NCBI GenBank assembly: GCA_027627225.1
Contig: CM051028.1
Span: 19,778,201-19,842,200 of the forward strand
Direction of reading: 5' to 3'
Source of the DNA: Congeria kusceri
Taxonomy: Eukaryota; Mollusca; Bivalvia; Myida; Dreissenidae
DNA: 64,000 nt
The notes under the pieces were generated by a model. The model saw nothing but the letters and a program-made list of their open reading frames with translations. It searched no databases and was not told the DNA's origin. The position numbers and the translations under genes are program-made. This document shows positions 1-12,210 of this stretch, piece by piece. Numbering within the stretch: the first letter of the stretch is position 1; each line of letters starts with the position of its first letter.

Positions 1-2006
1 CTATAAACCTACTTAAAACTTGTTATTTAGTTTATCGAACTGTATTGAATTCGTTTCAATTTACATGACAGTAGACGTCATCCGGTGTTCCTTATTAGGA
101 TGGCAGTACAGCAACCGTGACATCGAACATAAAATGAAATGCTTTATGTGAATTGCGAATGTTTTATTTTCCCAGCCCTACGAATGAAAATACTGATTAA
201 GGTTGCCTTTCATACTAGTTCCAGATATGTCGCCGAACTCGTTTCTACGATATATTGTAGTGTTTCTGACGCAACAATGATTGTGTTGTTTCTTTAACTT
301 TGGTCGTCCAAGAATAGGTGATCTATGCTATATTTAGCTTACAAATTGCAACGTGGATGAAAATGAATTTCCATACAAGTCCATTTCAGGATGGGATTGG
401 AGAGAGGCTATGGCATGGATAATGTAATACAATGTTTTGTTTCTGGTTTTCATGATCAAATGGTGGTTCGAATGCAAACGCTTTTTTAAGGAAAAAGGAC
501 AAATCATACACTATTACATTGTTCATATTACCATGTTAAAGCTTCTTTGATTCATGAATACATTGTGCAATTTAAGTTTGTGATAATGTTAAAGTAAGTG
601 AAACACACTCGCTTTTTCTATACTATGCAATAATATTTTTTGGGGGAAAACAAAGCATTACAATATGCCAAGTTAACGTCCAATGTAACAATTGCAATAA
701 CGAGTGGTTTTTTTTTTAAATTAAACCTCACAAACTGATACAAAAAACTCTATTTTTAATGATTTTATTATATACAAAGCATCCGTCCTGCTTCATTGCA
801 TATGTCATAATATATTTCACAAGCCTAAAATAAGGCAACTGCAATAATTTATAAGAGATTATCTTATTCCTAGAAAGTTAGAGCTTCACAATCATTTTCA
901 TTTCCTATAAATAGCATATCGGAATGATGTGTGAAAATGGTTAATGCGTGGTTTCCTTTGTCATGTTCAAATCATCTTAGAATAACCACAAACAAAAAAT
1001 TAAAACGTTCTTCTTCGTGAGTGTTCTTTTATGACGACTTAGTTTATTAATGTTTTTACTACAGGACCAAAAATACGGCAGATATTGGCAAAACACTGGA
1101 AACTCGATACACCCATACGGTTATTGTGGTTGATGGTATCCTAATCCCGTAAAATATTTGTTACACCGCTTAGGCAGACAACTCGATAGTTATCCGATTG
1201 TTTTTGTCACTATTAGCTCAAAATGCCAACGTTGCACGGCAAGAGTAGCTATCCGCACTCCTCCCTTCGACAACCGAATTGGAAAGTAACATTGAAATGT
1301 CTGCGCTATTCCTTGTTTAACAATAAATTATTTTTGTCCATACGATTTGCATTGCAACTCGCTATTCAACACCAACTAAGATCATGTTTGTGCTTGATGA
1401 ATTTAAGCATGTATTTATTAATATTCATAAACATCTCTCATCGTATATTACACGTATATGCCGATATGTTTAAAGTACATTTGGATCAGTAATGTTAACG
1501 TGAAAGTGACCGTGAGTAACTAAAGTATTTCAGCTCAGGTTTCATTTTCTAATTTTTGTAGTTTTACTGATATTACATTGACCATTGGACGTATTGTAAA
1601 AACACCTTTGCTCAGGTTCTAAGCCATAAACATTAATTTAGCACTGTGATAAAACTCACACTGCTGGCAAATGTATACTTACATGGCAACTTATATCATA
1701 GACATGTCTGGTATTAATGTCTCGCCCTTCCATAAATTATAGCATATAAATGTCTAATTATCTGGTAACGTCAGTGAGAATTGCTAATTGCGGAGTGAAC
1801 TGGACACAACCTAAGAATGAACGTGGGTTTAAATGTTCATATATATATATTGTCAACTTTCTGAGCAGCAATTACTGTTGTCTTGATGTCGGTTCATAGG
1901 CCAATGTCAGTAATCAACCAAAGGCGTTATAGCGTTTACGGTCTTTGTGTCTGAACACTTTTTAAGCTCGACGAGCGTTTTGTCTATGAAACAATATACG
2001 TGGCGC
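1..2006. other. Intergenic, no gene recognised
   Basis: A+T-rich sequence with homopolymer runs (for example a T run near 700). The longest reading frame (1223-1492, plus) has no recognisable motif and a composition typical of chance translation of A+T-rich DNA. No tRNA, repeat or exon signal was found. Confidence 0.6.
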
Positions 2007-2256
2007 GTCGTGGGAAAACCGGACTTAATTCATGTGCGTAAAGTGTCGTCCCGGATTAGCCTGTGCAGTCCGCACAGGCTAATCCGGGATGATACTTTCC
2101 GCTTTTATGGTATTTTCCGTTTCAAGGAAGTCTCCTCTAAACATAAATCAACTGTAGGCGGAAAGTGCCGTCCTGGATTAGCTTCCTGTGCGGACTACAC
2201 AGGCTGATCCGGGACGACACTTTACGCACATGCATTAAGACCGGTTTTCCCACGAC
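2007..2256. mobile_element. Palindromic MITE-like element, copy 1
   Basis: A non-coding element with inverted ends: gtcgtgggaaaaccgg at the left and ccggttttcccacgac at the right, an exact 16-bp match. Just inside each end is a second matched block (tgcgtaaagtgtcgtccc against gggacgacactttacgca). At 2050-2066 and 2072-2088 there is a perfect 17-bp hairpin with a 5-nt loop. Related copies lie at 7750 and 58772. The absence of a reading frame and the foldback structure point to a non-autonomous terminal-inverted-repeat transposon. The superfamily is not clear, because the exact target duplication cannot be fixed from one copy. Confidence 0.85.
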
Positions 2257-3233
2257 GCCCCTCATTTTTCACATGTTCATTATTCGACCGCGTAATCACG
2301 GTACATGTAAATGAAAAAAAAAGAAATTTGATCAGGACAGTGGTTGTGAATGCATTTTACTAACGCAGTATACAGCTATTACATACGATGTTTCTAGAAT
2401 TTCATATGAATCAATCGATCGTGTAGCCCATTTATTGAAGTGTAGCCCAGTGCAATTTATAAAAGGTTGCTTGTTTTGTTGCCAGTACGCAGGATTCAGA
2501 CCTTGGTCGATCGAACTCTGTATTATAAATGAAAATATAATATCAATAACAGGCGCTTAAATATTGTGAATAATATTTTAACATAAACAATAACCTGTGT
2601 TATGTCTGGTCCTTTTCTGTGTATCATAAGATTAATCGTATCGACGGTCTTGTGGACAATAAACCTTGAAGACGTTGAATTCTTAGATGTATGCACTTTC
2701 CTGTATTAAGCACGTGACAGTTATCGTGTAGTTTCATGTTTTCAGTGATTTAATTACCGTTAGTAACATGGGTTATTAAACACGGTGTATTTTATCAGAA
2801 TCCTGAAATCATGTGTTTTAATATTACATTAAAAGTGTAAACAAAAACACTTAAATAATACTAATAAACAACAGTATTTCATCGAAACAGATAAAATACA
2901 TAATACAAATATAAATGAATGGCTACTATTTATAATACACTTGAAATCATGTATTGTAGTAAAGCCGCTAATTCGTAGAAATTAATGCAGCATATGCGTG
3001 GATAATCCGACCGAAGTACTGACCAATACTCCCATGTGTGGAATGCTGTTTATCCGCCTGTTTGCAGTTGAAGTACTTTATCGTACCTCTGTTTATAGCC
3101 GAAGTGTTTCACCTTTTCTATATATATATATTGCTTCACCAGCCGCTTAGTAACACGAAAATGTTTATCATCATGAAACGTAATCAAGGTGGCGTAGCGA
3201 CGGATAGCATAGCCTATGCAGTGTCACTTAATT
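2257..3233. other. Intergenic, no gene recognised
   Basis: A+T-rich sequence without a supported gene. The frame 3038-3235 (plus) is short, hydrophobic and not recognisable. Confidence 0.55.
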
Positions 3234-3420
3234 GATGTCGCAGTGGTTGAGGATAAGGTAGAGGATAGAGGATAAGGTCCGCCTTGCGACCCGGAGTTCA
3301 TTAGTTCGATAACTATTCCGTGCGGTCTTTCTCAAAGACTCCACGTACTAGGAAATGTAGTTTAAAGTACCTAAATAAGTATCAGGCTTTAGACACAATC
3401 GAACTTTAAATAAATACGTA
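3234..3420 (+). repeat. tRNA-derived SINE
   Basis: The 5' part resembles a tRNA. It has an A-box-like stretch (tgtcgcagtggttgagg, about 3235-3252), an anticodon-arm-like stretch (ggtccgccttgcgacccgg) and a degenerate B box (agttcgataac, 3303-3313). A non-tRNA body follows (tctttctcaaagactccacgtacta) and the element ends in an A-rich tail near 3420. The A-box region contains an extra internal duplication of gaggataaggt, which would distort a D-arm, so this is a mutated SINE copy and not a tRNA gene. Confidence 0.65.
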
Positions 3421-3601
3421 ACCAAAACTAGTGTCAAAACATGCATGTATAAACCCGGACCCTAACGGCAAAGGGACATACTTGTGTAATGATAGGGAAA
3501 TACGGTATTATTATTTTGTATACTACGATCGGAATAAAACACAGATATAACTTTTAGGTACAGTGCAAATAACTCACATTTATTGTATACAAAGTATAAA
3601 C

Positions 3602-3725
3602 ACGCGGTTTTAGACGACCATCCTACATTTGTATTTAAAGGGCGTTTACAGTATGCATATAAGACGCGGTTTTAGACGACCATCCTACATTTGTATTTAA
3701 AGGGCGTTTACAGTATGCATATAAG
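3602..3725. repeat. 62-bp perfect tandem duplication
   Basis: Two head-to-tail copies (3602-3663 and 3664-3725) beginning acgcggttttagacgacc and ending gtatgcatataag. They are identical by eye, so the duplication is recent. No coding content is evident. Confidence 0.95.
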
Positions 3726-4050
3726 TAGTTTTTATTAATACACCTATTTCAAATATATAATCTTTAGAATATATATCATACGGACATTTATGTACTCAAT
3801 CAGGACACATATAACTATATTAACTAATTCTTATACGTTGTTTTTTCGTTATCTGTTGACGTTTTTGAAGCGAAATATCACTCTAAGGTGAACTATACAT
3901 CACAAATGACATAAAATAAAATTGTAAATAAAATCCGAAACACTGAATCGCTATCTGTAATTAGATAAAACCACGTACGTGTGTCCAATGTGAAATAAAG
4001 ATTAAAGATTTGTTTACAACAAATCCAGAAGGCCAATGCCCATGTGGACA

Positions 4051-4530
4051 ATGATGGTACATGTGTATAACACAAACAGTCAACATCAAAATAGATAAGG
4101 TTGTAAAGAAATACATAAAAAAATACATATGTTAATATATTTGGAAGAAATTAGCTATAAGTAGATAAGGTCGTAATTCAAATCGTGATATTTACAATTC
4201 ACATTTGCACGACAAATTACAAAAAGGGGTAATGAGTTAAACAAAGTAAACTGTATATTAACAGTATGTGGATATATGATGGTACATGTGTATAACGCAA
4301 AACTCCAAATCTACATAAAAATAGATAAAAAATGAATAGGCACATAAATGTGTACATAAATTTAAATGTATATAAATATATATTTTCATGAAATTTGCTA
4401 TTAGTAAATAAGTGTAATTGAGTGTAAGTGTAATTCCAATTGTAATACATACAATTCACAATTGCACGATTAATCACAAAAAGGCTAATAAGTTTAACAA
4501 AGTAAAATGTATCTATACATATATACGGAA
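4051..4530. repeat. About 225-bp diverged tandem duplication
   Basis: Copy 1 starts at 4051 and copy 2 at 4276, both with atgatggtacatgtgtataac. Both also share a closing block (acaattcacatttgcacga against acaattcacaattgcacga, then aaaaagg..aatragttwaacaaagtaaa). Indels and substitutions separate them, so the duplication is older than the one at 3602. The minus-strand frames 3893-4075 and 4217-4477 fall in it and look like chance frames. Confidence 0.85.
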
Positions 4531-4954
4531 AATATATGGTATTTAAGTACTATTATCAAAACGTTTCCACATGGAAATTATAAAACAAAATACATGTGTT
4601 TATTCCCTTACAATAGCACCTATACGAAACGGAACAATAGTTGTTATAGGGAAAAACAAAGATAATACTTCTTAACACATATAAGACTATACGAAACACT
4701 AAACCAATTTCAAATAAACAAATATAAACAATTATAACTAACTAATTCAATGTATAAAGAGGGAACATAGTGCTCGTGAACACTCTCGGGTTAAATGAAA
4801 TCGTTTTCTGTACATATTTGCACCTATTTTTATTTGAATTTACAAATATCTAATTGACATAGGCAACAATAAACCCTTAATATGTAATGTATTTTATATG
4901 TGCATGTACGTATTTGCAGCTCTGACTAAGAATGCATTATAAACAAAATCACTG
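4531..4954. other. Intergenic, possible LINE 3' UTR
   Basis: A+T-rich and without recognisable features. It lies just 3' of the minus-strand LINE relic at 4955-7090 and may include its 3' untranslated region, but no tail repeat was seen. Confidence 0.4.
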
Positions 4955-7090
4955 AGCTTTTTTAGAGATGTTCACTATCAGTTGACATGAGTTCAATGAA
5001 CTTTTGCATATTTGGTCGGTTTCTGTAAAACGATAGTATGTCTTTGCTTAACGCTCGCAATGAATAATCTATCATGCCCAACATCTTGAAAAAAACAAGC
5101 ATCATAGAAGCCGAGAGTGCTTAGCAGATCACGTAATAAAGAACACCTACCTTTTTATTAGGATACCTTTTGCAATCATTAAGTAATGTAAGATAAATTT
5201 TCTTAGTGAATTTTTTACCCTCAGTCCTAAACAACTTAACCCAATATTTTATAAAGTTATAATATCTTGTAATTTGATAATTTTCGCGCTCAAGCTCGCC
5301 GTATATAAAATCGTTTTGAGTGCTTCTTTTAACAACTAGTAAAATTTTACAAAATTTGCATATGTACGCGGTGTATAGCACTAACTTTAACAACACAACA
5401 TACATCGCTGCCATAATTGAGAACAGGTGAAATTGGCTTGTTGAATAAATCTAATGTATGTTTAATTGTGATATCGGTAAATTTGTATAGGTACCTATTC
5501 ATCTTAAAAAATAGATTTCAATGCTTGTCCGGCTAATGTGTTCTGAGCGTCCGAAAAAAGAACCCCCTGGGATAAATACAACACCAAGATAATTGAAATT
5601 CTTAACAATCTCGATCTTTATATCATTATAGCGAAAAGACAAGTTAATTGGTAATCGCCTCCCCCCCCCCCCTTCCTAAATGTCATAACTTTAGTTTTGT
5701 TTGTGTTCACCACTAACTTCCAACGATTACATTATTCGTGTTAAGCATTTAAACTATTCTGTAATTCTTCCGCGTTGTTAGCAAATTATAAATTATAATA
5801 TCGTCTGCATACAGTACTAGAAACAGTTAGAACGCGTCTGTCTCTATACCCCTGATACCATTTCACAAAGAGTAGATTCTAAGTCATTTAAAAACATTGA
5901 AAATAGGAAAGGAGATAAACATTCGCCTTGCCTCACACTTAGCATACATTCGAAATCTCCACTTAACTGATTACAGTACTTCACTCTAGATTTGACAGCT
6001 GCATAAATTGATTTAATGATATTGAATATTTTGCCTCGTTAGCCTAACTTAATTAGTTTATACCAAATATTTTCTCTAACAACATAATCAAAAGCTTTAC
6101 TAAAATCAATGAATACACAATACAACTGCTTTCCTTGGTTGATAATATGCGTTAAAAGACCATGAAGCATAAACACATCATCGATAGTGCTAATATTTTG
6201 TCTGAAACCCACCTGAGCTTCAATGTAAACGGAATAATGTTCAGCCCACTGTGAAAGTCGAATATTTAACATGCGGATAAAAAGTGTTCCTAATGTACTG
6301 AATAATGATATACCTCTGTAGTTATTTTCATCATTAATAATACCTTTCTTGTGCAGTGGCACTACAAAGCCCTCAGACCAAGAAGTCGGAAAGTAACCAC
6401 TATCAAATATTTTGTTAACCAGTGTATGTAGGTATGGTAAGAGTGTGTCTTAACCATAGATAAAGAACTCATTCAAATGCATATCAGGGCCTCCACTTTT
6501 GTTATTTTGTAAATCATTTATAGCATTATTAATGTATTCTATGGTAAAAGTTGATTTAATTTCTCACACATTACATTAAATTCGTTTCTCTCATGCCGTT
6601 CCAAGAAATAAATAACATTTTTATCTGGTGTAGAAAATAAGCTACTTGGATTATTGACACTTTTGAATTAATATTCAAAAGTACTCAAAGGTATATTTTC
6701 AATCTGTATTCCTGCAGATTGTTTAAGCATATTCCAATACATTTTAGCATTTTTGTATCCAGCTTGTTCAAGTTTTCTTATTGTGCCTTATCGTAATCTA
6801 ACCTATATTTTCGTATACGAATCTTGTACTCGGACCTAACTGTGCTAAGTAGCCTCCTGTTTTCATCAGATTTATGATTTCTAAATTTATTTAATTGTCT
6901 ATAAAACATATCCCTTTTCTCAGCACATTCGGGCGTAAACCAAGGTTTTTCAAAATTACTATATTGGAAAATAGAACTACAATTTTTAACTTCCCGTTTA
7001 AAAAAGGGCGAGACAAATAAATCAGTATTTTGTGTTAGACCTATATCATAATACCTCTCCTGGGTACAACAATCGTATTTTCAGTTTATT
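4955..7090 (-). mobile_element. Decayed non-LTR (LINE) retrotransposon, minus strand
   Basis: Reading the minus strand from 7090 down, the parts of a LINE ORF2 appear in order but in shifting frames. First is the linker between endonuclease and RT (about 6960-6780) with a KPWFTPEC motif. Then come the RT fingers (NNYRGISLFSTLGTLF) and the catalytic block VFIDFSKAFDYV (6039-6362). The RT active site YADD is at 5800-5811. A thumb stretch (NFNYLGV near 5590) is followed by the C-terminal NDFIYGELER block (5121-5414) and a final KFIELMSTDSEHL near 4960. Several stops and frameshifts separate these blocks. The endonuclease and ORF1 are absent, so the copy is 5' truncated or decayed. Its closest relative in the window is the LINE at 30985-35335, with the same KPWF and YGEL motifs. 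Confidence 0.9.
6039..6362 (-). pseudogene. LINE reverse transcriptase fragment (fingers and first catalytic Asp)
   Basis: A 107-residue open stretch of the RT domain. It contains the NNYRGISL motif (residues about 13-20) and VFIDFSKAFDYV, in which the Asp of FIDFSKAFD is the first catalytic aspartate. The YADD catalytic pair lies further 3' in another frame, at 5800-5811. This is the best-preserved piece of the LINE spanning 4955-7090. It is not a functional gene, because the frame is closed on both sides and the palm is split. Confidence 0.92.
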
Positions 7091-7749
7091 AAACAAGACT
7101 ATAATTTTGAAAAACGCAAAAAAATCAATAATTACGAAGTAAGTATGACGTGCAATTAAATGATTAAAATGCTTCGCTTAGAACATTAAAAGTCAATGAC
7201 CTCATGTAATTGTAGTCCTAATGTATAGGATTTATATATATAACGTAACAGTTGGTAATCCGTTTCATTCCTTTCATCATGCCTTAGTGGTGTCTGTTGC
7301 TCTGGTAACTGCCTAGCCGGAAATCATATACATGTATAAGTAAACTAGATATAAACTCGTTTATCAGCGTAAAATTATTACTATCACTCCCATTCTTTCA
7401 TTCCACTGACAATGAATTTCATTGGATATTTGAATATCAACTATTTTATTAGGAAATAACATGTAAATATGTAAACAATAATATTTTGAAAATGAAATTA
7501 CCCACCATTCCTAGTTTAAGAAATAGGGTTTGTATATACTTTATAAACACTGAATATAGAAATCTTATCCGCAAAACTTGCGACCTATATTTAAGAAACT
7601 TTTCAAAACATGATTCAACACTTTATAATTTAGACATTATCTTGCTTTTCTCACTTGCTTCTTTCACCTCAGATATATTAATGATTTTGTGTTATCTCTA
7701 TATTTTTCATTATATTTTATATGTTCATGGATAACAATATATGAGGCAT
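7091..7749. other. Intergenic, no gene recognised
   Basis: A+T-rich. The frame 7486-7734 has no recognisable motif. Confidence 0.5.
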
Positions 7750-7959
7750 GTCGTGGGAAAACCCGGGCTTAATGCATGTGCGTGAAGTGTGCAATCCGCA
7801 CTTGTTAAGCCAAGACGGCACCTTCCGCCTACAGTGGATTTATGCTTAGAAGAGACTTCCTTGAAACAGAAGATACCATAAAAGCGGAAAGTGCCGGACT
7901 GCGCAGGTAAATCAGGGACGACACTTTACGCACATGTATTCAGCCCTGTTTCCCACGAC
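7750..7959. mobile_element. Palindromic MITE-like element, copy 2
   Basis: Same family as 2007-2256: left end gtcgtgggaaaacccgggc, right end gccctgtttcccacgac, with the inner gacactttacgcacatg block. It is about 210 bp long. The central 17-bp hairpin is partly deleted, leaving gcaatccgcac. The flanks extend the inverted repeat (tatgaggcat on the left, gactcaaata on the right), so the true element may reach about 8-10 bp further out on each side. Confidence 0.85.
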
Positions 7960-8899
7960 ACGACTCAAATATATGGCCCAGTGCTCATTGTTGGTTTATG
8001 AATGTTTAAACCCAATCGGCTTATGCTTACCGTTCGAAAAATATTGTTTTCCTTTCTACATGTTTATAACTTTATAAGTGCTTGGATATTCATTATTTTT
8101 GGAACAAGTTTAAAGCCCTAATACGATCCATTTGCCGTACCATTATTGTTCTTGTGTTACCATGTTGTATAGACTATTTCTCACTTGTTTAGGCATATGT
8201 ATGCTATATATAACATTCTAAACTAATTCAGCTCGCGTGTCATTCATGTGTTATTTTGCCAATAAGGAGATGTTATTATTGATGCAGTTTCTGATTGTAA
8301 TATTGTACAACTCGTTACACTTTTGCAATCACATATTAAGATTCATTGTTTAAAGGATAGTTTTTTACCAACACAAACTGAACGCTCAAACAGTTAAAAA
8401 ACATCAAAGTGCAGCATAGGGTAAGGATGTTTATAATTGACTGTACGCTTTAGGATTTATAGCAACGCCTACTTAAGTGAAACTCCGATAAGCATCGCTG
8501 ACAGTATACGAATGTTTTTACATGACATTTCCGTCAAACAATTATCCCCAAACGTTCTGTGTAAGCGCATTGTCAATTAAATATTGTCGTACTGTCAATT
8601 ATAAAAAATGCCAACTCTTGTATCTCCTATTTATATCAAAATACAATATGCGTAAAGCCCAATGGAGAAAATTATATGTCGTTATGTGTTTCTACCATTT
8701 AAATTTAATTAGGTACCACCAACGCAAATTGCAGGATTCTTTATTTAGAATGATTTATGACTGGTATAAGAAACAATGGTACTCGGCATATTTGACAACA
8801 CACAAGTATTTGTGGGGTTCTAAGTGAACTCGTTATCCTGAAGTCAAAGATCTAAGAATGGATTGTTGAATACAGGCCCTGATTATTGTAGCGACGGTC
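7960..8899. other. Intergenic, no gene recognised
   Basis: A+T-rich. The plus-strand frame 8522-8827 (101 codons) is the longest, but it has no recognisable domain and is judged to be chance. Confidence 0.5.
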
Positions 8900-8914
8900 C
8901 TTCTCTGTAAAATT

Positions 8915-10025
8915 AGAACAGGGTTGCTAAAGACAAGAAACACACAGTGAAAGAAACTATGTAAACTAGATTTAGTGTTTGTTAAATATTCCCTAAATGG
9001 AAAACGTTGTATATGGATTCTGGATTAGCTCTAATGAATTTTACTGACGTTTATTCGACTGAAAACGGTTTCTTATTTACGAAAGGCATTTTATAATGCC
9101 TATGTTCGAAAACGCTTGGTACGACCTGAATATACACTTGTACATGCTGATTTACTCCAGAGGCATGATCGCTTATCGCATACAGATAATTGTACGATAA
9201 AAAGGTACCAAAATGTTATTACTTCACCGATTTCATTGCATTTTTTTTTTAAATATTTTGATCGGTAAGATGTCCATTAGAAATGATTTCTGCAAAGTTT
9301 TATTAACATATTTCTGGACTACTGATTTTATTACCATGCAGAAAGTAATAACTGTATTGTTAAATACAAGAAGCACACAGTGAGAGAAAGTATGTAAACT
9401 AAAAATCTGGTATTTCAAAGTCTAGAATCAGGGCTCGAATGGCACCGATTTTTTGGACACAGATGAATTGCGAACTGTTCTTCATGTACAACATGTTCCT
9501 AGAAAGCATATGGTGATCCAAAAACAGGAATACGTAAATATCTGAGAATTTGCGTAAATCATAACTCTTAGCATGTACAAGAAAGGTTCTTGTTATACGA
9601 ACTTATATTATCCATTTGATAGCTCTCAGTGACCATAAAGCGCAATGAAGTAATCAATATGCAATAAATCAACTAGATAAATTCATATATTTGACATGGC
9701 TTTGTTTTTTTTGTTACTCGTCTATTAAATAAAACTTGAATCTTTAAATGACAAAACGTGTATCTGCGTGGTTAAATTATACTGACGTATAGCATATTAT
9801 TTTGTAATTCTATGCTTAAAGATACCGCCTATTAGTCATGTTTCTCATACTATAACATGATTTGCCTCTAATGTTGATGCAACCGAACTGTCACGTTCAT
9901 ACTATTTATAAATACAGGATTGCATATTTTCGCTATTGTTTTTAATATGTTCTTATTGGAGAACGTTGTATATATATTCTGGTTTTATTACCAGTTTAAT
10001 TACCATGCAGTAAGTCATAATTGAT
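8915..10025. repeat. Three diverged copies of a local repeat
   Basis: Overlapping similarities link three places. Blocks near 8940 and 9370 share aagaarcacacagtgaragaa and tatgtaaacta. Blocks near 9000 and 9960 share gaacgttgtatat followed by attctgg. Blocks near 9328 and 10000 share ttattaccatgcag followed by an aagt..taa stretch. The pattern suggests an old local triplication, or several copies of one interspersed repeat. No coding content was recognised. Confidence 0.55.
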
Positions 10026-11874
10026 TTGTCTAGCATGCTCCCACGGGACAACATTTCAAATTGGACAGCCTACATACTTTAACATAAGGCATGACTTTGA
10101 TCATGATATTGATGTTTGATTTCAAGGTCAGTTTCCTCGTTCCGCATGTACATCTTCAATTCTTAATGTTTAATACGAAATCTACCCACATTGTAATCCA
10201 GACGCGTTCGGTTCTGTATCGGGGGTTACATATAATAGAAGTTGTTTTATTTGTGTTGATTAGTAATGAATGCATAGATATAATGCACACTTATGTATTG
10301 ATATGATACATCTGCTTTTGTTTTCCAAAGTTTAAAAATTAAAGCTCTACATCTTCAAGTAGTTAGATCAATTTTAATGTACCTAAACAAGAACACTAAA
10401 TCATAGGCCATTTCGTTAAAAAAACGAAAGTCAACGGGCAGCAATATGCCCTGTAAAGCTGAAATAGTTCCTGGCCCTTTGTGACGGTAACTGCCTAGTA
10501 TGACTTCGCATTTTAGCAAATTTGTGAACTACGTGGTTTATTAACGTAGTCGTTGGCAAGAATGGAAACCAGCTGGGTTGAACATATCTATACTCGCAAC
10601 ATCTTAGCCGTGTATTATTGTACATGTATCTCTTTATGTACACCGCCGAATAAGGTTTTCTTTAGAAGGGTGTTGATATTTTCAAAAATGTCGATTCCTG
10701 TTACAAAATTATTTTCTAGTTCATCCAACACTCATAAAAATAGTTTAAATAAGCTTACCATATATTCACTATTAACGCACCTTTTTTGCTTGACGCTCAG
10801 ACTCTGCACTCCGGTTGACAATTTGTTGAAATTAAAGATTGTATCATGAAATAGCGCTGGTTCCTGGCTACATGTACACAATTAGATACATAATATATTC
10901 ATAACGGTTATTCAGAACACACCTCCGTTAAGTATTTTCCTAATCTGAGCACAACGTTGTTAATTATAGAAATAAAAAATTCATTATTGGTCTAAAAATA
11001 CTAGTCGAGACATGATATAAATGGTTAACACACAATACTATGTCAAACTACGTTTTTATGTTAAAGTGAAGTTTAAACAAAAAGCTGAACGTTGCAATCA
11101 ATGTATAATTATATATTATACATATTATATATACATTCGAAAGCAATAGGAAATAAAACAATTGTTAACATGTATCCATATTTATGCGACGTACGGTCGA
11201 TATGCCCCTTTAATAATTAGTAACTGAAATATTTACCTGGACGTAAAACTTCCATTTAAGGACAGAAATTGTCTTGGAACATTACTTTGAAGAACTATTA
11301 AAGCTTCGTTCAATTATAACTACACCAGAGATTCGTCCCAGTCATCACACACAATTTAAATTGGTATTTACTCCTCCACCAGCACTGCTGAATACATATC
11401 AAAATTCAAAGTATTTTCAGACTAATTTATCTGTAAACAATTAACGGACGATAGCAAATAAATCCCCTTGGCACCGAATTTAATACTATTTCCGATAATA
11501 AACGGGAACAATTATATATTACTTTTAGCATATTACAATTAATGTTAAGATAAATGACCACAAAGCTACATCAGCAGTTACTGTAATGAAACGCTTATTT
11601 CAATGTAAACTAGACAGCACACAAAGAGCGCATTTGTTCGTTGGCTTATTGTCCACTTTTCCAAATATTTCATACATAACCGTTCATAACATTTTGGATA
11701 CAGTTGCAAAGTAACATACAGATAACTCAAGGGGCCGGCAAAACACAACCGGTTTGGCGGATGTAAATACTAAATACGTGTATAAAAGCATGCTACTTAG
11801 ACTCTACTGGCGTAAAACCAAGAAATGTCAGCACGGTGTAAGATTGTCTTTTAATCTAGAATAGAAAATATTTT
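10026..11874. other. Intergenic, no gene recognised
   Basis: A+T-rich. The frames 10091-10306, 10431-10643 and 10553-10849 overlap on opposite strands and carry no motif I recognise. Confidence 0.5.
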
Positions 11875-11877
11875 TTA

Positions 11878-11990
11878 TATTGGTCTCTTGCCTGAAATAA
11901 ATGACCAGCGGATGTTAATAAGGGTTTCTCTCCAAGTGATGTCTCTGGAGTTGTATTAAGATATGTTCCTATATAGTATGGGGCGATAAG
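11878..11990 (+). repeat. Dispersed repeat family A, partial copy
   Basis: Matches the block at 19650-19740: ttgcctgaaataaatgaccag, then cggatg.taataagggtttctctc and gatgtctctggagtt. A further copy lies on the minus strand at 45930-46160. Only the 3' half of the family is seen here. Confidence 0.7.
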
Positions 11991-12087
11991 ATGATGGTCA
12001 AGATCAATGTTTGGTACAGAAAAATATAAAATACTGTAGTAAACGGTTAGCAAAGACAGTAAAACAATACAGAGAATACCAGGTTTT

Positions 12088-12210
12088 TGTTGAATACAGA
12101 TAGATATAAGTTTATTTAGCGAGGCTTAGAAAACTAAACTTCGAACCATGGCGAGTGGTTTAGGTTTTCGTGCCGAGCAAAAAATAACGTATCTGTATTC
12201 AGCACTTAAC
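12088..12210. mobile_element. Short foldback (hairpin) element
   Basis: The outer arms match in inverted orientation: tgttgaataca..gata on the left (about 12092-12107) and atctgtattcagca on the right (about 12192-12205). The inner arms also match: ggcttagaaaactaaac against gtttaggttttcgtgcc. The whole 120-bp unit therefore folds into one imperfect hairpin around ttcgaaccatggcgag. This is probably a small MITE. No reading frame is present. Confidence 0.65.

Noticed and set aside
3602..3725. CRISPR array
   Set aside because: Only two direct copies without spacers, in a eukaryotic genome. It is a simple tandem duplication, and the 21-bp array at 62381 likewise has no spacers.
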